Assembly: GCF_014203015.1 (NCBI RefSeq)
Contig: NZ_JACHIB010000004.1
Location: forward strand, 62,001 to 126,000
From: Castellaniella defragrans
GTDB lineage: Bacteria; Pseudomonadota; Gammaproteobacteria; Burkholderiales; Burkholderiaceae_B
DNA: 64,000 bases
Reading direction: 5' to 3'
Shown here: positions 8,477 through 16,313 of the stretch, one piece after another
How positions within the stretch are numbered: the first letter of the stretch is position 1
Layout of the letters: each line of letters opens with the position of its first letter
Program-made: the position numbers and the translations under genes
The notes under the pieces: model-generated
The model's database searches: none
What the model saw: only the letters and a program-made list of their open reading frames with translations
What the model was told of the DNA's origin: nothing

Positions 8477-9009
8477 ACCACCAGCCCGGATTCGGGCGCG
8501 ACGCTGCCCACGGGAACGTCCAGCATGGGGGACTGCGGATCGGCCGCATGCGCCAGCCCGGTGCCGGATTCGATCAGGCCCACCACGCGCTCGAGCGACA
8601 GGGTGATGGTGGCCTGCTCCAGCTCGGGCAGCGCCTGCAGCGCCTCGGCGAGCTTCTGCTGCAGCGGCGAGGGCGTGTCGCGCGCCAGGTCGCGCCCGGC
8701 GTCGGTGGCGCTGACGAACACGATGCGGCGGTCGGCGCGGCCGCGCTCGCGCACGATCAGACCCTTGTCCTCCAGCCGGTCGAGGATGCCCACGACCGTG
8801 CTGGCGCTGACGTGGACTTCGCGGCTGATGGCCGTGGCCGTCATCGGCCCTTTCTCGATCACGGTCCGCAGGCAGACCAGCTGGGGGCCGGTGATGTGGC
8901 TGCAGGCCGACAGCTGCCGGGAATGCAGGGCCACGGCCCGGGTGATGCGGCGCAGGGCCCGCAGGATCCGCAGGTCGTAGGCCTGCTGCGCATCCGTCTG
9001 GTTGTTCAT
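8473..9009 (-). CDS. ectR: MarR-family regulator of ectoine synthesis (EctR-like)
   Basis: This 178-aa winged-helix MarR protein has the core ITGPQLVCLRTVIEKGPMTATAISREVHVSASTVVGILDRLEDKGLIVRERGRADRRIVFVSATDAGR, with the recognition helix and the DRR wing. EctR1 of methylotrophic and other ectoine producers is a MarR repressor encoded directly upstream of ectABC, as here. Here it is co-directional with ectA and overlaps it by 4 bp, so repressor and operon probably share one promoter with feedback. The signal sensed (osmotic or ionic) cannot be seen. Confidence 0.87.
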   Translation of the reverse strand: MNNQTDAQQAYDLRILRALRRITRAVALHSRQLSACSHITGPQLVCLRTVIEKGPMTATAISREVHVSASTVVGILDRLEDKGLIVRERGRADRRIVFVSATDAGRDLARDTPSPLQQKLAEALQALPELEQATITLSLERVVGLIESGTGLAHAADPQSPMLDVPVGSVAPESGLVV

Positions 9010-9028
9010 GGCGATGGAAGATCCTCAG

Positions 9029-9040
9029 GAAATTAATTTC
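9029..9040. promoter_or_regulatory. Perfect palindrome in the ectR-ectABCD promoter
   Basis: GAAATTAATTTC is a perfect 12-bp palindrome about 20-30 bp upstream of the ectR ATG. It is flanked by TTTCAATAGAAA, giving two overlapping TTTC..GAAA symmetries in an AT-rich patch (9029-9056). It is a natural candidate for the EctR dimer operator. The assignment is positional only. Confidence 0.45.
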
Positions 9041-9104
9041 TATTGAAATGATAAGGCCATGAATCATGCGGGTCAACAGGAAACGGGGAGCGGAAGCGGA
9101 AGCG

Positions 9105-9144
9105 GCGCTCTCCGGAACGGGAGGAAGCGCTCTCCGGAACGGGA
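9105..9144. repeat. 18-bp direct repeat in the ectR-TonB receptor intergenic region
   Basis: GCGCTCTCCGGAACGGGA occurs at 9105-9122 and 9127-9144, 22 bp apart, after a short GGAAGC repeat. The stretch 9060-9200 has no convincing gene. The start of the receptor and its control sites follow at 9207-9443. Confidence 0.6.
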
Positions 9145-9206
9145 CGCTGCACGCTCCGGCACGCCGCCGGATACATCACAAGGCCATGTAAATCGATCCA
9201 CTACCC

Positions 9207-9245
9207 ATCATTTTCAAATGATATTTGCTATGAAGAATCATTCTC
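9207..9245 (+). promoter_or_regulatory. Candidate Fur operator and palindrome upstream of the TonB receptor
   Basis: The 19-mer at 9227-9245 (GCTATGAAGAATCATTCTC) matches 13 of 19 positions of the classical Fur box GATAATGATAATCATTATC. Just upstream, 9207-9222 is an inverted repeat ATCATTT-TC-AAATGAT. Both lie in an AT-rich patch before a siderophore-type receptor gene, so iron repression is plausible. Confidence 0.55.
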
Positions 9246-9442
9246 GTTAACATTTCGCCCATTCATGTTCCTGAATGAATGCTGAACGAACACCGACCAC
9301 CGCCTGGAGACCATCTGAAGTTCATTTGAAGAGCGTCCGAGGGTCACCCGGCGATTTCCCTGGCCACCATCCGGCGATCGCCCAGCGGTCCCCCGGCGAT
9401 CACCCGGCTTTTTCAACCCATCCGGCCCCGCGCCCCGACACC

Positions 9443-11446
9443 ATGCCTCCCATTCTCCGCCCCGTTCCGCTCGCCCTCGTCCTCGCCCTGCCATCCGGGC
9501 TGCTGCCCCTGGCGGCCTCGGCGCAATCCGACGTGAAGCAGCTCGACCAGGTCGTCGTCACCGCCACCGGCTACGAGCAGGCCGTCGAGGACGCGCCCGC
9601 CTCCATCAGCGTCCTGCCGCGCGAGGAACTCGAAAAACGGTCCTACCGGGACATCACCGACGCCCTGAAGGACGTGCCCGGCGTGGTCGTCACCGGCGGG
9701 GCGAGCTCCAGCGACATCAGCATCCGCGGCATGTCCTCGGCCTACACCCTGATCCTGATCGACGGCAAGCGCCAGAACTCCCGCGAGACCCGCCCCAACA
9801 GCGACAACGCCGGCATCGAGCAGGGCTGGCTGCCGCCGCTGCAGGCGATCGAACGCATCGAGGTCATCCGCGGCCCGATGTCCTCCCTCTACGGCTCGGA
9901 GGCCATGGGCGGAGTGATCAACATCATCACGCGCAAGGTCCACAAGGAATGGACCGGCTCCGTGCGCGCCGAGGGCACCTTCCAGGAAGACCGCGATTCC
10001 GGCGACATCCATCAGGGCAGCGTCTATCTGGCGGGCCCCATCCAGGAGGACCGCCTGGGCCTGCAGTTCTACGGCCAGCAGGTCCGCCGCCAGGAGGACG
10101 AGATCCTCAACGGCTTCAACCGGCAGGACACCCGCTCCGGCACCCTCAAGCTGACCCTGACGCCCAACGCCGACCACGACCTGGTCGCGGAAGTCGGCCG
10201 CACCCTGCAGACGCGCACCGCCACGCCCGGCAAGACGGTCGCGCGCGAGAACTGCGCGCGCGGCGCGTGCACGCCCAACGTCCTGTCCGAGTCCAAGTAC
10301 GCGCGCGACCTCTATTCCCTGCGGCATGCCGGCCGCTGGGGCTGGGCCACCTCGAACACCTACGTCCAGCGCGACGAAACGGCCAACCCCGGCCGCGACA
10401 TGTTCCTGACGAACACCGAATTCAACACCCAATGGACCCTGCCCCTGGCCAGCCACACGCTGACCGGCGGCTTCCAGTTCCTGCGCGAGGAGCTGCGGGA
10501 CGGCGGCAACCAGTACGCCGCCAGCGTGAACCGCCTCGAACGCAAGCAGTGGGCCGTGTTCGCCGAGGACGAATGGTCGCTGACGGAACGCTTCGCCCTG
10601 ACGGGCGGGCTGCGCATGACCCACGACGAGCACTACGGCAGCCACTGGACGCCGCGCCTGTACGGCGTCTGGCACGCGAGCGACACGCTCAGCGTCAAGG
10701 GCGGCGTGTCCACCGGTTTCAAGGCGCCCGGCCTGCGCCAGGCCGTGGCCGACTGGGGCCAGATTACCGGCGGCGGCGGCGTCCCCGCGATCATCATGGG
10801 CAACCCCGACCTGAAACCGGAAAAAAGCCTCAGCCAGGAACTGGGGGTGGTCTGGGACAACCGCAGCAACCTGAGCGCCAGCCTCACCCTGTTCAACACC
10901 GACTTCAAGGACAAGATCGCCGAAGTCCGCACCTGCACGGATCCCGCCAACCAGCCGAACTGCCACGTCCAGCCGGGCGACCAGGGCTACAAGTTCATCA
11001 GCGAGCGCATCAACGTGGACAAGGCCGTGATGCGCGGGGTGGAAGCCACCGCGACCTGGTCCGTCACCGAACGCCTGCGCCTGGCCGCGAACTACACCTA
11101 TACCCACTCGAAGCAGAAGAGCGGGCCGTTCGAGGGCCAGCCGCTGAACAAGATGCCGCGCCACATGGCCAACGCGACCCTGGACTGGGACGCCACGGAA
11201 CGCATCGGCCTGTGGTCGCGGGTCAACTTCCGCGGCCGCACGTCCGAATACCTGAGCCGCACCGCCATGGCCGACGGCACCCCGTCGCACACCTTCGTCG
11301 ACGTCGGGCTGAACTACCGCCTGAACAAGCACACGAGCTTCGGCGTCGGGGTCTACAACGTCCTCGACAAGCGCATCGACTACGAGGACTTCGACACGGT
11401 GCTCGACGGCCGCCGCTACTGGGCGCAGATGACCGTCGGCTTCTGA
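9443..11446 (+). CDS. TonB-dependent outer-membrane receptor (CirA-like)
   Basis: This receptor of about 667 aa takes up a ferric siderophore or similar ligand. From ATG 9443 (MPPILRPVPLALVLALPSG) a signal peptide ends at LAASAQS. The TonB box VKQLDQVVVTATG follows, then the plug domain (SISVLPREELEKR, SIRGMSSAYTLILIDGKR, IEVIRGPMSSLYGSEAMGGVINIITR) and a 22-strand barrel ending in WAQMTVGF with a terminal Phe. An earlier in-frame ATG at 9275 would add 56 residues without a signal peptide and is rejected. A Fur-like site lies upstream and a strong terminator downstream. The ligand is unknown. No siderophore genes adjoin it. Confidence 0.85.
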   Translation: MPPILRPVPLALVLALPSGLLPLAASAQSDVKQLDQVVVTATGYEQAVEDAPASISVLPREELEKRSYRDITDALKDVPGVVVTGGASSSDISIRGMSSAYTLILIDGKRQNSRETRPNSDNAGIEQGWLPPLQAIERIEVIRGPMSSLYGSEAMGGVINIITRKVHKEWTGSVRAEGTFQEDRDSGDIHQGSVYLAGPIQEDRLGLQFYGQQVRRQEDEILNGFNRQDTRSGTLKLTLTPNADHDLVAEVGRTLQTRTATPGKTVARENCARGACTPNVLSESKYARDLYSLRHAGRWGWATSNTYVQRDETANPGRDMFLTNTEFNTQWTLPLASHTLTGGFQFLREELRDGGNQYAASVNRLERKQWAVFAEDEWSLTERFALTGGLRMTHDEHYGSHWTPRLYGVWHASDTLSVKGGVSTGFKAPGLRQAVADWGQITGGGGVPAIIMGNPDLKPEKSLSQELGVVWDNRSNLSASLTLFNTDFKDKIAEVRTCTDPANQPNCHVQPGDQGYKFISERINVDKAVMRGVEATATWSVTERLRLAANYTYTHSKQKSGPFEGQPLNKMPRHMANATLDWDATERIGLWSRVNFRGRTSEYLSRTAMADGTPSHTFVDVGLNYRLNKHTSFGVGVYNVLDKRIDYEDFDTVLDGRRYWAQMTVGF

Positions 11447-11456
11447 CGGCCCCTGC

Positions 11457-11494
11457 AAAAAAGGCCTCCGCAACGGACTTGCGGAGGCCTTTTT
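11457..11494 (+). terminator. Terminator of the TonB receptor gene
   Basis: AAAAAAGGCCTCCGC pairs with GCGGAGGCCTTTTT around a short loop, 10 bp after the receptor stop. It is A/T-flanked on both sides and could also serve nirK from the other strand. Confidence 0.9.
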
Positions 11495-11540
11495 GGCCGC
11501 CTTTCCCCCGGGCCGGGCAAGCCGGCCGGGGGGACCGATG

Positions 11541-11592
11541 CCCCGGGGATCGGTGCCCCGGGGCATCGATGGCCCCGGGGTTCAATGCCCCG
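11541..11592. repeat. Short CCCCGGGG array at the nirK 3' end
   Basis: CCCCGGGG occurs at 11541, 11556 and 11573, with a partial copy at 11588, spaced 15-17 bp. The array spans the nirK stop codon at 11582. Spacers (ATCGGTG, CATCGATGG, TTCAATG) are related but not identical. Confidence 0.6.
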
Positions 11593-12988
11593 AATGCGGG
11601 TCGATCGGCTCGTCGCTGTGGAAGATCGCGGGGTCTTCCTTGCCCTTCACGGTGAGGAACCCGGCCAGGCCCTTCTCCATGCGCGACAGGGCGTGGTCCA
11701 CCAGCATGTAGCGGCCCGGGTAGTCGGTCTTGAACTCCACCATCGTGGCCCCGCCCGGCGGCACCAGCGTCGTCTGCACGTCGGTCAGGGGCTTGCTGGT
11801 GAGGGAAGCCTGGTCATAGACGCGGTCGAAGACCTCGCCGATGAGGTGCAGGCTGGAGGTCAGGTTCGGCCCGCCGACGCCGAAGAAGATCCGCACCGTG
11901 TCCCCGACCTTGGATTCCATGTTGTAGATCTTGGTCAGCGAGTCCATGGCACCGTTGAACATCATGTGCTCGGGATTTTCCGCCAGCAGCTTCTCCAGCG
12001 AGAATTCCTGCAGGCCGCTGCTGCCGTGCGCCTGGGCGGTGTAGAGCTCGCCCTGCATGACGTAGAACTCGCGGTCCACCTTGGACAGGCCGCCCTCGGG
12101 CTCGACCAGGATCATGCCGTACATGCCGTTGGTGATGTGCTGGGCCACCATCGGCGTGGCGCAGTGGTAGACGAACAGGCCGGGGTGCAGCGCCTTGAAG
12201 GAGAAGGACTTGGTCTGGCCCGGCGGCACCTGGGTCACGGCGGCCCCGCCGCCCGGCCCGGTGACCGCGTGGAAGTCCACCGAGTGGATGTGGGTGCTGT
12301 CCTTGGCGTTGGACACGTTGACCGTGACGTCGTCGCCGACCCGCACCCGGATGAACGGCCCCGGCACCTTGTTGTTGAAGGTCCAGAAGCGGTAGGTGCT
12401 GTTGTCGCCCAGGCGGCCCTCGACTTCCGTGGTGAGCAGGTCCACCGTGATCTTCTGCGGCCCGCGCTTGCCCACCGGCGTGCCGACGATGGACGGATCG
12501 TGCGCGATCTGCGGCGCCTCGACCTTGGCTTCCTGGGACGGTTCGCCCACGATCAGCTTGCCGACCATGCCCGCCGCCTTGTGGCCCGGCAGCGTGCACA
12601 GGTATTCGAAGGTGCCGTTCTTGGCCGCGCGGAACACGATGGCCGTGGCCGCGTTCTTGCCCGAGATCTGGTCCGAATGCGCATGGAATTCCGGCACCGC
12701 GATGTCGTGGGTCGCGCCGTCGGCGTTGATGAGGTTGATCTGCACCACCGCCCCTTCGGGCACCTTCAGATCGGGATTGACCGCATCGGCGATCGGCCCG
12801 CGCTCGCCGATGAACACCAGCTTGCCGCCGGAGATCGACGTGCGCAGCGTGAAGATGACGTCCGGCTTGTAGGTCACCGCCTGGCTGCCGCCCGACGCAT
12901 CGTCATGGTCGGCCCACGCCGTACCCGCCAGCCCCAGGCCGGCCACGCACAGCAGGAAGCCGCCCAGCAATCGCCCGAAAAGATTCAT
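11582..12988 (-). CDS. nirK: Copper-containing nitrite reductase with N-terminal cupredoxin domain
   Basis: NirK reduces nitrite to nitric oxide in the periplasm. This 468-aa precursor has a signal peptide (to about residue 26), then an extra cupredoxin domain (about 40-145) with its own type 1 copper ligands in THDIAVPEFHAH and YLCTLPGHKAAGM. The two-domain NirK core follows. Core ligands are visible: HIHSVDFHAVTG (type 1 and type 2 His plus catalytic Asp), FVYHCATPMVAQHITNGM (Cys, His and Met), and VDHALSRMEKGLAGF (type 2 His). N-terminal cupredoxin fusions are known from Hyphomicrobium-type enzymes. The gene stands alone and is divergent from fnr. Confidence 0.93.
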   Translation of the reverse strand: MNLFGRLLGGFLLCVAGLGLAGTAWADHDDASGGSQAVTYKPDVIFTLRTSISGGKLVFIGERGPIADAVNPDLKVPEGAVVQINLINADGATHDIAVPEFHAHSDQISGKNAATAIVFRAAKNGTFEYLCTLPGHKAAGMVGKLIVGEPSQEAKVEAPQIAHDPSIVGTPVGKRGPQKITVDLLTTEVEGRLGDNSTYRFWTFNNKVPGPFIRVRVGDDVTVNVSNAKDSTHIHSVDFHAVTGPGGGAAVTQVPPGQTKSFSFKALHPGLFVYHCATPMVAQHITNGMYGMILVEPEGGLSKVDREFYVMQGELYTAQAHGSSGLQEFSLEKLLAENPEHMMFNGAMDSLTKIYNMESKVGDTVRIFFGVGGPNLTSSLHLIGEVFDRVYDQASLTSKPLTDVQTTLVPPGGATMVEFKTDYPGRYMLVDHALSRMEKGLAGFLTVKGKEDPAIFHSDEPIDPHSGH

Positions 12989-13030
12989 GATTTCCCCTGA
13001 TTGATTGAAGACGAAATATTTTCTGCCTGG

Positions 13031-13059
13031 ATATTGTAGGCCCGCACTTTCTCTGTCAA
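13031..13059 (-). promoter_or_regulatory. Putative nirK promoter
   Basis: On the minus strand a perfect TTGACA (13059-13054) is followed by CAATAT after 17 bp, or TACAAT after 15 bp. I find no good TTGAT-N4-ATCAA box here, so direct FNR activation of nirK is not supported by the sequence. Confidence 0.5.
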
Positions 13060-13247
13060 TCTACTATACGGTAACACCCCGTCAAGCGTGGGGAAACAGG
13101 CGCGAAAAGCCGACAAATCTCAAGTTTCGCGCCCGGCCTGCCGGAAAAGGATAGTCCAGACCCCAAATGTTCCGGCAAAGAACTTATAATCCCTCACGAG
13201 ATCAGGGGCCTTTCCCTGGCGCTCATTTTTTTTGGCAGGTTCTAATT

Positions 13248-14021
13248 TTGCTGGCTGACCCTCCCTCTTCCGGGCCGATCCGCAGGATCAACGCGCCCCG
13301 GCGCATTGCCGTGGCGCCCGAGTCGACGCGATGTTCCACCTGCATGCTGAATGCCATCTGCCTGCCGCTGGGCATGACGCGCCAGGACGTGGCCAAGATG
13401 GACGAGCTGATCAAGGAACGCTTCCGCCTGCCCAAGGGCGGCACGCTGTACCGCCAGGGCGACGTCGCCGATGCCATCTACGGCCTGCGCTCCGGCTCGA
13501 TCAAGACCCAGATCGAGGACGCCAACGGCCAGGTGCAGATCACCGGCTTCCTGCTGCCCGGCGAAGTCCTGGGCCTGGACGGGCTGATGACCGACCAGCA
13601 GGTGTCCCACGCCATCGCGCTGGAAGACTCCGAGGTCTGCATCATCCGGCTGGACGAAATGGACCAGCTGGCGCCCCAGCTGCCTTCGCTGCAGCGCCAG
13701 CTGCGCCGCCTGATGAGCAAGGAGATCGGCCGCTCGCACCAGCTGCTGCTGGCGCTGGGCAGCCTGCGCTCGGAGCAGCGCCTGGCGGCCTTCCTGCTGA
13801 ACCTGTCCCAGCGCCTGCAGGTGCTGGGCTATTCGCCCTACGAATTCATCCTGCGCATGAGCCGCGAGGAAATCGGCAATTTCCTGGGCCTGACGCTGGA
13901 GACCGTCAGCCGGCTGTTCTCGCGCTTCGCCCGCGAGGGCCTGATCCGGGTCCAGCAGCGCGAGGTCCACATCCTGGACATGGCCGGCCTGCAGGCCCTG
14001 TCGGGCACCGACTGCAGCTAG
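13248..14021 (+). CDS. fnr: FNR/ANR-type oxygen-sensing transcription regulator
   Basis: This Crp/Fnr-family activator has the iron-sulfur cysteines CSTCMLNAIC (C-x2-C-x5-C) near the N-terminus and a fourth Cys in SEVCIIRLDE. It has the cyclic-nucleotide-like fold and the helix-turn-helix SREEIGNFLGLTLETVSRLFSRF, whose E..SR recognises TTGAT half-sites. I chose the TTG at 13248 (about 257 aa, GGCAGG upstream). The ATG at 13167 would add 27 atypical residues, and a TATAAT at 13185-13190 lies inside that extension. The start is uncertain. It is divergent from nirK and upstream of the cco genes, two of whose promoters contain FNR boxes. Confidence 0.9.
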   Translation: MLADPPSSGPIRRINAPRRIAVAPESTRCSTCMLNAICLPLGMTRQDVAKMDELIKERFRLPKGGTLYRQGDVADAIYGLRSGSIKTQIEDANGQVQITGFLLPGEVLGLDGLMTDQQVSHAIALEDSEVCIIRLDEMDQLAPQLPSLQRQLRRLMSKEIGRSHQLLLALGSLRSEQRLAAFLLNLSQRLQVLGYSPYEFILRMSREEIGNFLGLTLETVSRLFSRFAREGLIRVQQREVHILDMAGLQALSGTDCS

Positions 14022-14067
14022 GCCCTTTTCGCCGCCGGGCCGCCCCAAGGCGAAAAGCGCCCCCTCG

Positions 14068-14170
14068 GGGGGATGAGCCTGGACGCGGGGCAGTCCCTGC
14101 GGACTGGCCTGCGCCTGGTGAATCCGAGCGGCATGCAGGCCGCGAGGTGGATGCAAGCGGCCGTAGGCTG
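14068..14170 (-). repeat. Dispersed intergenic element, copy 1 (minus orientation)
   Basis: Read on the minus strand this carries GCGGC..GCCGC, CTCGGATTCACCAGGC, CAGTCC..GGACTG and GGCTCATCCCC, the same order as the elements at 20891-20982 and 38471-38561. It fills the gap between fnr and the convergent membrane protein gene. No ORF is convincing here. Confidence 0.65.
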
Positions 14171-14187
14171 CGCAGCGTGGGGGCTCT

Positions 14188-14439
14188 TTATTCCACGGGA
14201 TCGCCGAATTCGTCCAGCTCCACCCCGCGCGGGGCGATGCGCAGCGTCAGCGCGCTGGACAGGGCCGCCATGATCCAGAAAATGAAGAAGCCCACGGTGT
14301 ACACCGTGAGGCGGCCCGCGCGCAGGTATCCCAGGAACACGACGTCCAGGGGATCGACCAGCGCGAACACGACCGCGCTCGCGGCGCCCGCCATGAGAAA
14401 GGACGGCCAGAGTATCCACATCAGATTGCGTGCGTGCAA
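14188..14439 (-). CDS. Small two-helix membrane protein of the cco cluster
   Basis: This 83-aa protein has two predicted membrane segments, ILWPSFLMAGAASAVVFALV and VYTVGFFIFWIMAALSSALTL, joined by a short loop and ending in an acidic tail ELDEFGDPVE. The best start is TTG at 14439 with GGGAGA nine bases upstream; an ATG six codons later is the alternative. It follows fixH by 29 bp on the same strand, so it is probably co-transcribed with the cbb3 assembly genes. I do not recognise a family. A role in cbb3 assembly or stability is only a contextual guess. Confidence 0.7.
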   Translation of the reverse strand: MHARNLMWILWPSFLMAGAASAVVFALVDPLDVVFLGYLRAGRLTVYTVGFFIFWIMAALSSALTLRIAPRGVELDEFGDPVE

Positions 14440-14468
14440 GGCCTGTCTCCCATACGTGAACAGTGAAT

Positions 14469-14693
14469 TCAGCGCTGCGCCGCCGGGGCCGGGGGCGCGG
14501 CCACGACCAGGCCCTGCCGGACCCCGCCATCGATGATAGCCTGATCGCCGTAAGACTGGAACGCCAGCACGATGGTGATGACGCAGCCGACCACTGCCAC
14601 GGCGGGGCCCAGGATCAGCAGCCAGGGCCAGCGATGGCGCCACCAGGGCTGGCCTTCGGACAGTCCGTCCGTCTCGCGTGTCTTCGATGTCAT
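14469..14693 (-). CDS. Very short FixH/CcoH-like protein
   Basis: This 74-aa protein has the FixH N-terminal signature: WWRHRWPWLLILGPAVAVVGC, one membrane helix, then QAIIDGGVRQGLVV, corresponding to the region where FixH has DDYYKQGL. FixH/CcoH helps assemble and stabilise cbb3 oxidase. Family members are usually about 150 aa with a periplasmic beta-sandwich after the helix. That domain is absent here, and the frame ends cleanly in APPAPAAQR. Start ATG 14693 (MTSKTRETDG) follows ccoG, whose stop lies 19 bp upstream. Confidence 0.75.
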   Translation of the reverse strand: MTSKTRETDGLSEGQPWWRHRWPWLLILGPAVAVVGCVITIVLAFQSYGDQAIIDGGVRQGLVVAAPPAPAAQR

Positions 14694-14712
14694 GGTGTTT
14701 TCCTCTCGGGAC

Positions 14713-16218
14713 CTAGTTCGGTACATAGAAGCTGGACTGCTCGATCACCGAGGCGGCCTCGCCGGAACCGCGCTCGCCGCGGGTCTCGAACTGGATGTCG
14801 TACAGGCCGGGCTTGAGCCCGTCGGCGGGCGCGCGCAGCACCACCGGCACCAGCCGGGTGGCCGAGCCCTCGACCCGCACCCGGGTGGCGCCCTGGTCGG
14901 CGGTCTGCAGCGCCAGGCCCGGCACGCCGGTGGCGCGCAGGTCCAGTTCGATCGGGCTTTCGTCCGAATTGATGATCTGCAGCCGGTAGACGTTCTCGAT
15001 CAGACCGCCGGCGACCTCGCGGCCCAGCGCGCCCCGGTCGCGGATCACGTCCACCCGCAGCGTGGTGCGCGTGGCCAGCGAGAACACGAACGCGACGGCG
15101 ATGGCCCCCAGCAGGGCCGAATAGGCCAGCACGCGGGGACGCAGCATGCGGCGGCGCACCTGCGACTGGCTCAGGCGTTCCGTGATGGCGTTGCCGGAGG
15201 TGTAGCGGATCAGGCCGCGCTCGTAGCCCATCTTGTCCATCACCGTGTCGCAGGCATCGACGCAGGCGCCGCAGCCGATGCACATGTACTGCAGGCCGTC
15301 GCGGATGTCGATGCCGGTGGGACAGACCTGCACGCACAGGCTGCAGTCCACGCAGTCGCCCATGCCGGCTTCCTTGTGGTCGATCTTGCGCGAGCGCCCG
15401 CCGCGCGGCTCGCCGCGCACGTGGTCGTAGGTCACGACGAAGGTGTCGTCGTCCACCATCACGCTCTGGAAGCGCGCGTAGGGGCACATGTACTTGCACA
15501 CGGCCTCGCGCATGAAGCCGGCGTTGCCCCAGGTGGCGAAGGCGTAGAACAGCATCCAGAACCACTGCCAGGGGCCGAGGTCGAAGGCCATCAGGTGCGC
15601 GCCCAGGTCGCGGATCGGCGCGAAATAGCCGATGAAGGTATAGCCCGTCCACAGGGCCAGGGCGACCCAGAGGAAATGCTTGGTGGCCTTGATGCGCAGC
15701 TTGCGCAGGTTCCAGGGCTGCTCGTCCAGGCGGATGCGCGCCAGGCGGTCGCCTTCGACCCGGGCCTCGATCCACATGAAGAGCTCGGTGTAGACCGTCT
15801 GCGGACAGGCGTAGCCGCAGAACAGCCGCCCGGCCATGGCGGTGAACAGGAACAGGGCGAAGGCCGACAGCACCAGCAGCACCGTCAGGTAGATCACGTC
15901 CTGGGGCCACAGCACCATGCCGAACAGGTAGAACTTGCGCGCCCCCAGGTCGAACAGCACCGCCTGGCGGCCGTTCCATTCGATCCAGGGCAGGCCGTAG
16001 AAGACCAGCTGGGTCAGGAACACCATCAGCACGCGGATGCGCGCGAAGTTTCCCTGGACGGAGCGCGGGTAGATCTTGGAGCGGACCTCGGCGAGCGCCT
16101 TTTCCACCTGCGGCGAGGCGCCTCCCCCCGAGCCCTTGCGGATCCTGCGCGCGGGCTGCCAGGCCGGGGCATCGCGCGGCGTCTGCGCTGCGGCCTGTTG
16201 CGGGGGTTCCTTCTGCAT
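14713..16218 (-). CDS. ccoG: Cytochrome cbb3 oxidase accessory protein, polyferredoxin and copper reductase CcoG
   Basis: CcoG is a membrane polyferredoxin that reduces Cu(II) to Cu(I) for cbb3 oxidase assembly. This 501-aa protein has about five membrane helices. It carries NapH-like cysteine motifs CGYACPQTVYTE and CKYMCPYARFQ, two ferredoxin clusters CVDCSLCVQVCPTGID and CIGCGACVDACDTVMDK, and a C-terminal periplasmic immunoglobulin-like domain (from about residue 370). All expected cysteines are present. It lies downstream of ccoP after a gap holding a strong hairpin, and upstream of fixH. Confidence 0.95.
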   Translation of the reverse strand: MQKEPPQQAAAQTPRDAPAWQPARRIRKGSGGGASPQVEKALAEVRSKIYPRSVQGNFARIRVLMVFLTQLVFYGLPWIEWNGRQAVLFDLGARKFYLFGMVLWPQDVIYLTVLLVLSAFALFLFTAMAGRLFCGYACPQTVYTELFMWIEARVEGDRLARIRLDEQPWNLRKLRIKATKHFLWVALALWTGYTFIGYFAPIRDLGAHLMAFDLGPWQWFWMLFYAFATWGNAGFMREAVCKYMCPYARFQSVMVDDDTFVVTYDHVRGEPRGGRSRKIDHKEAGMGDCVDCSLCVQVCPTGIDIRDGLQYMCIGCGACVDACDTVMDKMGYERGLIRYTSGNAITERLSQSQVRRRMLRPRVLAYSALLGAIAVAFVFSLATRTTLRVDVIRDRGALGREVAGGLIENVYRLQIINSDESPIELDLRATGVPGLALQTADQGATRVRVEGSATRLVPVVLRAPADGLKPGLYDIQFETRGERGSGEAASVIEQSSFYVPN

Positions 16219-16282
16219 GATGTCCTCGGTCCCTGGATGACTGGTCTGTGTGACAGGCTCTTATGGTTGATATGAGAGGGTC

Positions 16283-16307
16283 GGCCGGCCCCGTCGCGGG
16301 GCCGGCC
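16283..16307. terminator. GC-rich hairpin between ccoP and ccoG
   Basis: GGCCGGCCCCG and CGGGGCCGGCC form an 11-bp stem around TCG between the ccoP stop (16314) and the ccoG start (16218). It lacks a T-run on the minus strand, so it is more likely an mRNA processing or stability element than a full terminator. Confidence 0.4.
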
Positions 16308-16313
16308 GGCGGT

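Noticed and set aside
9059-9250. 63-codon plus-strand frame before the TonB receptor
   Set aside because: It is Gly/Ser low-complexity, built partly from an 18-bp direct repeat, with no ribosome site.
12989-13166. FNR box in the nirK-fnr intergenic region
   Set aside because: The nearest matches (CTTGAGATTTGTCGG on the minus strand) keep only one half-site; not reported as a site.
13167-13247. ATG start of the FNR gene at 13167
   Set aside because: It adds 27 atypical residues (FRQRTYNPSRDQG), has no ribosome site and covers a TATAAT. It is kept only as an alternative.
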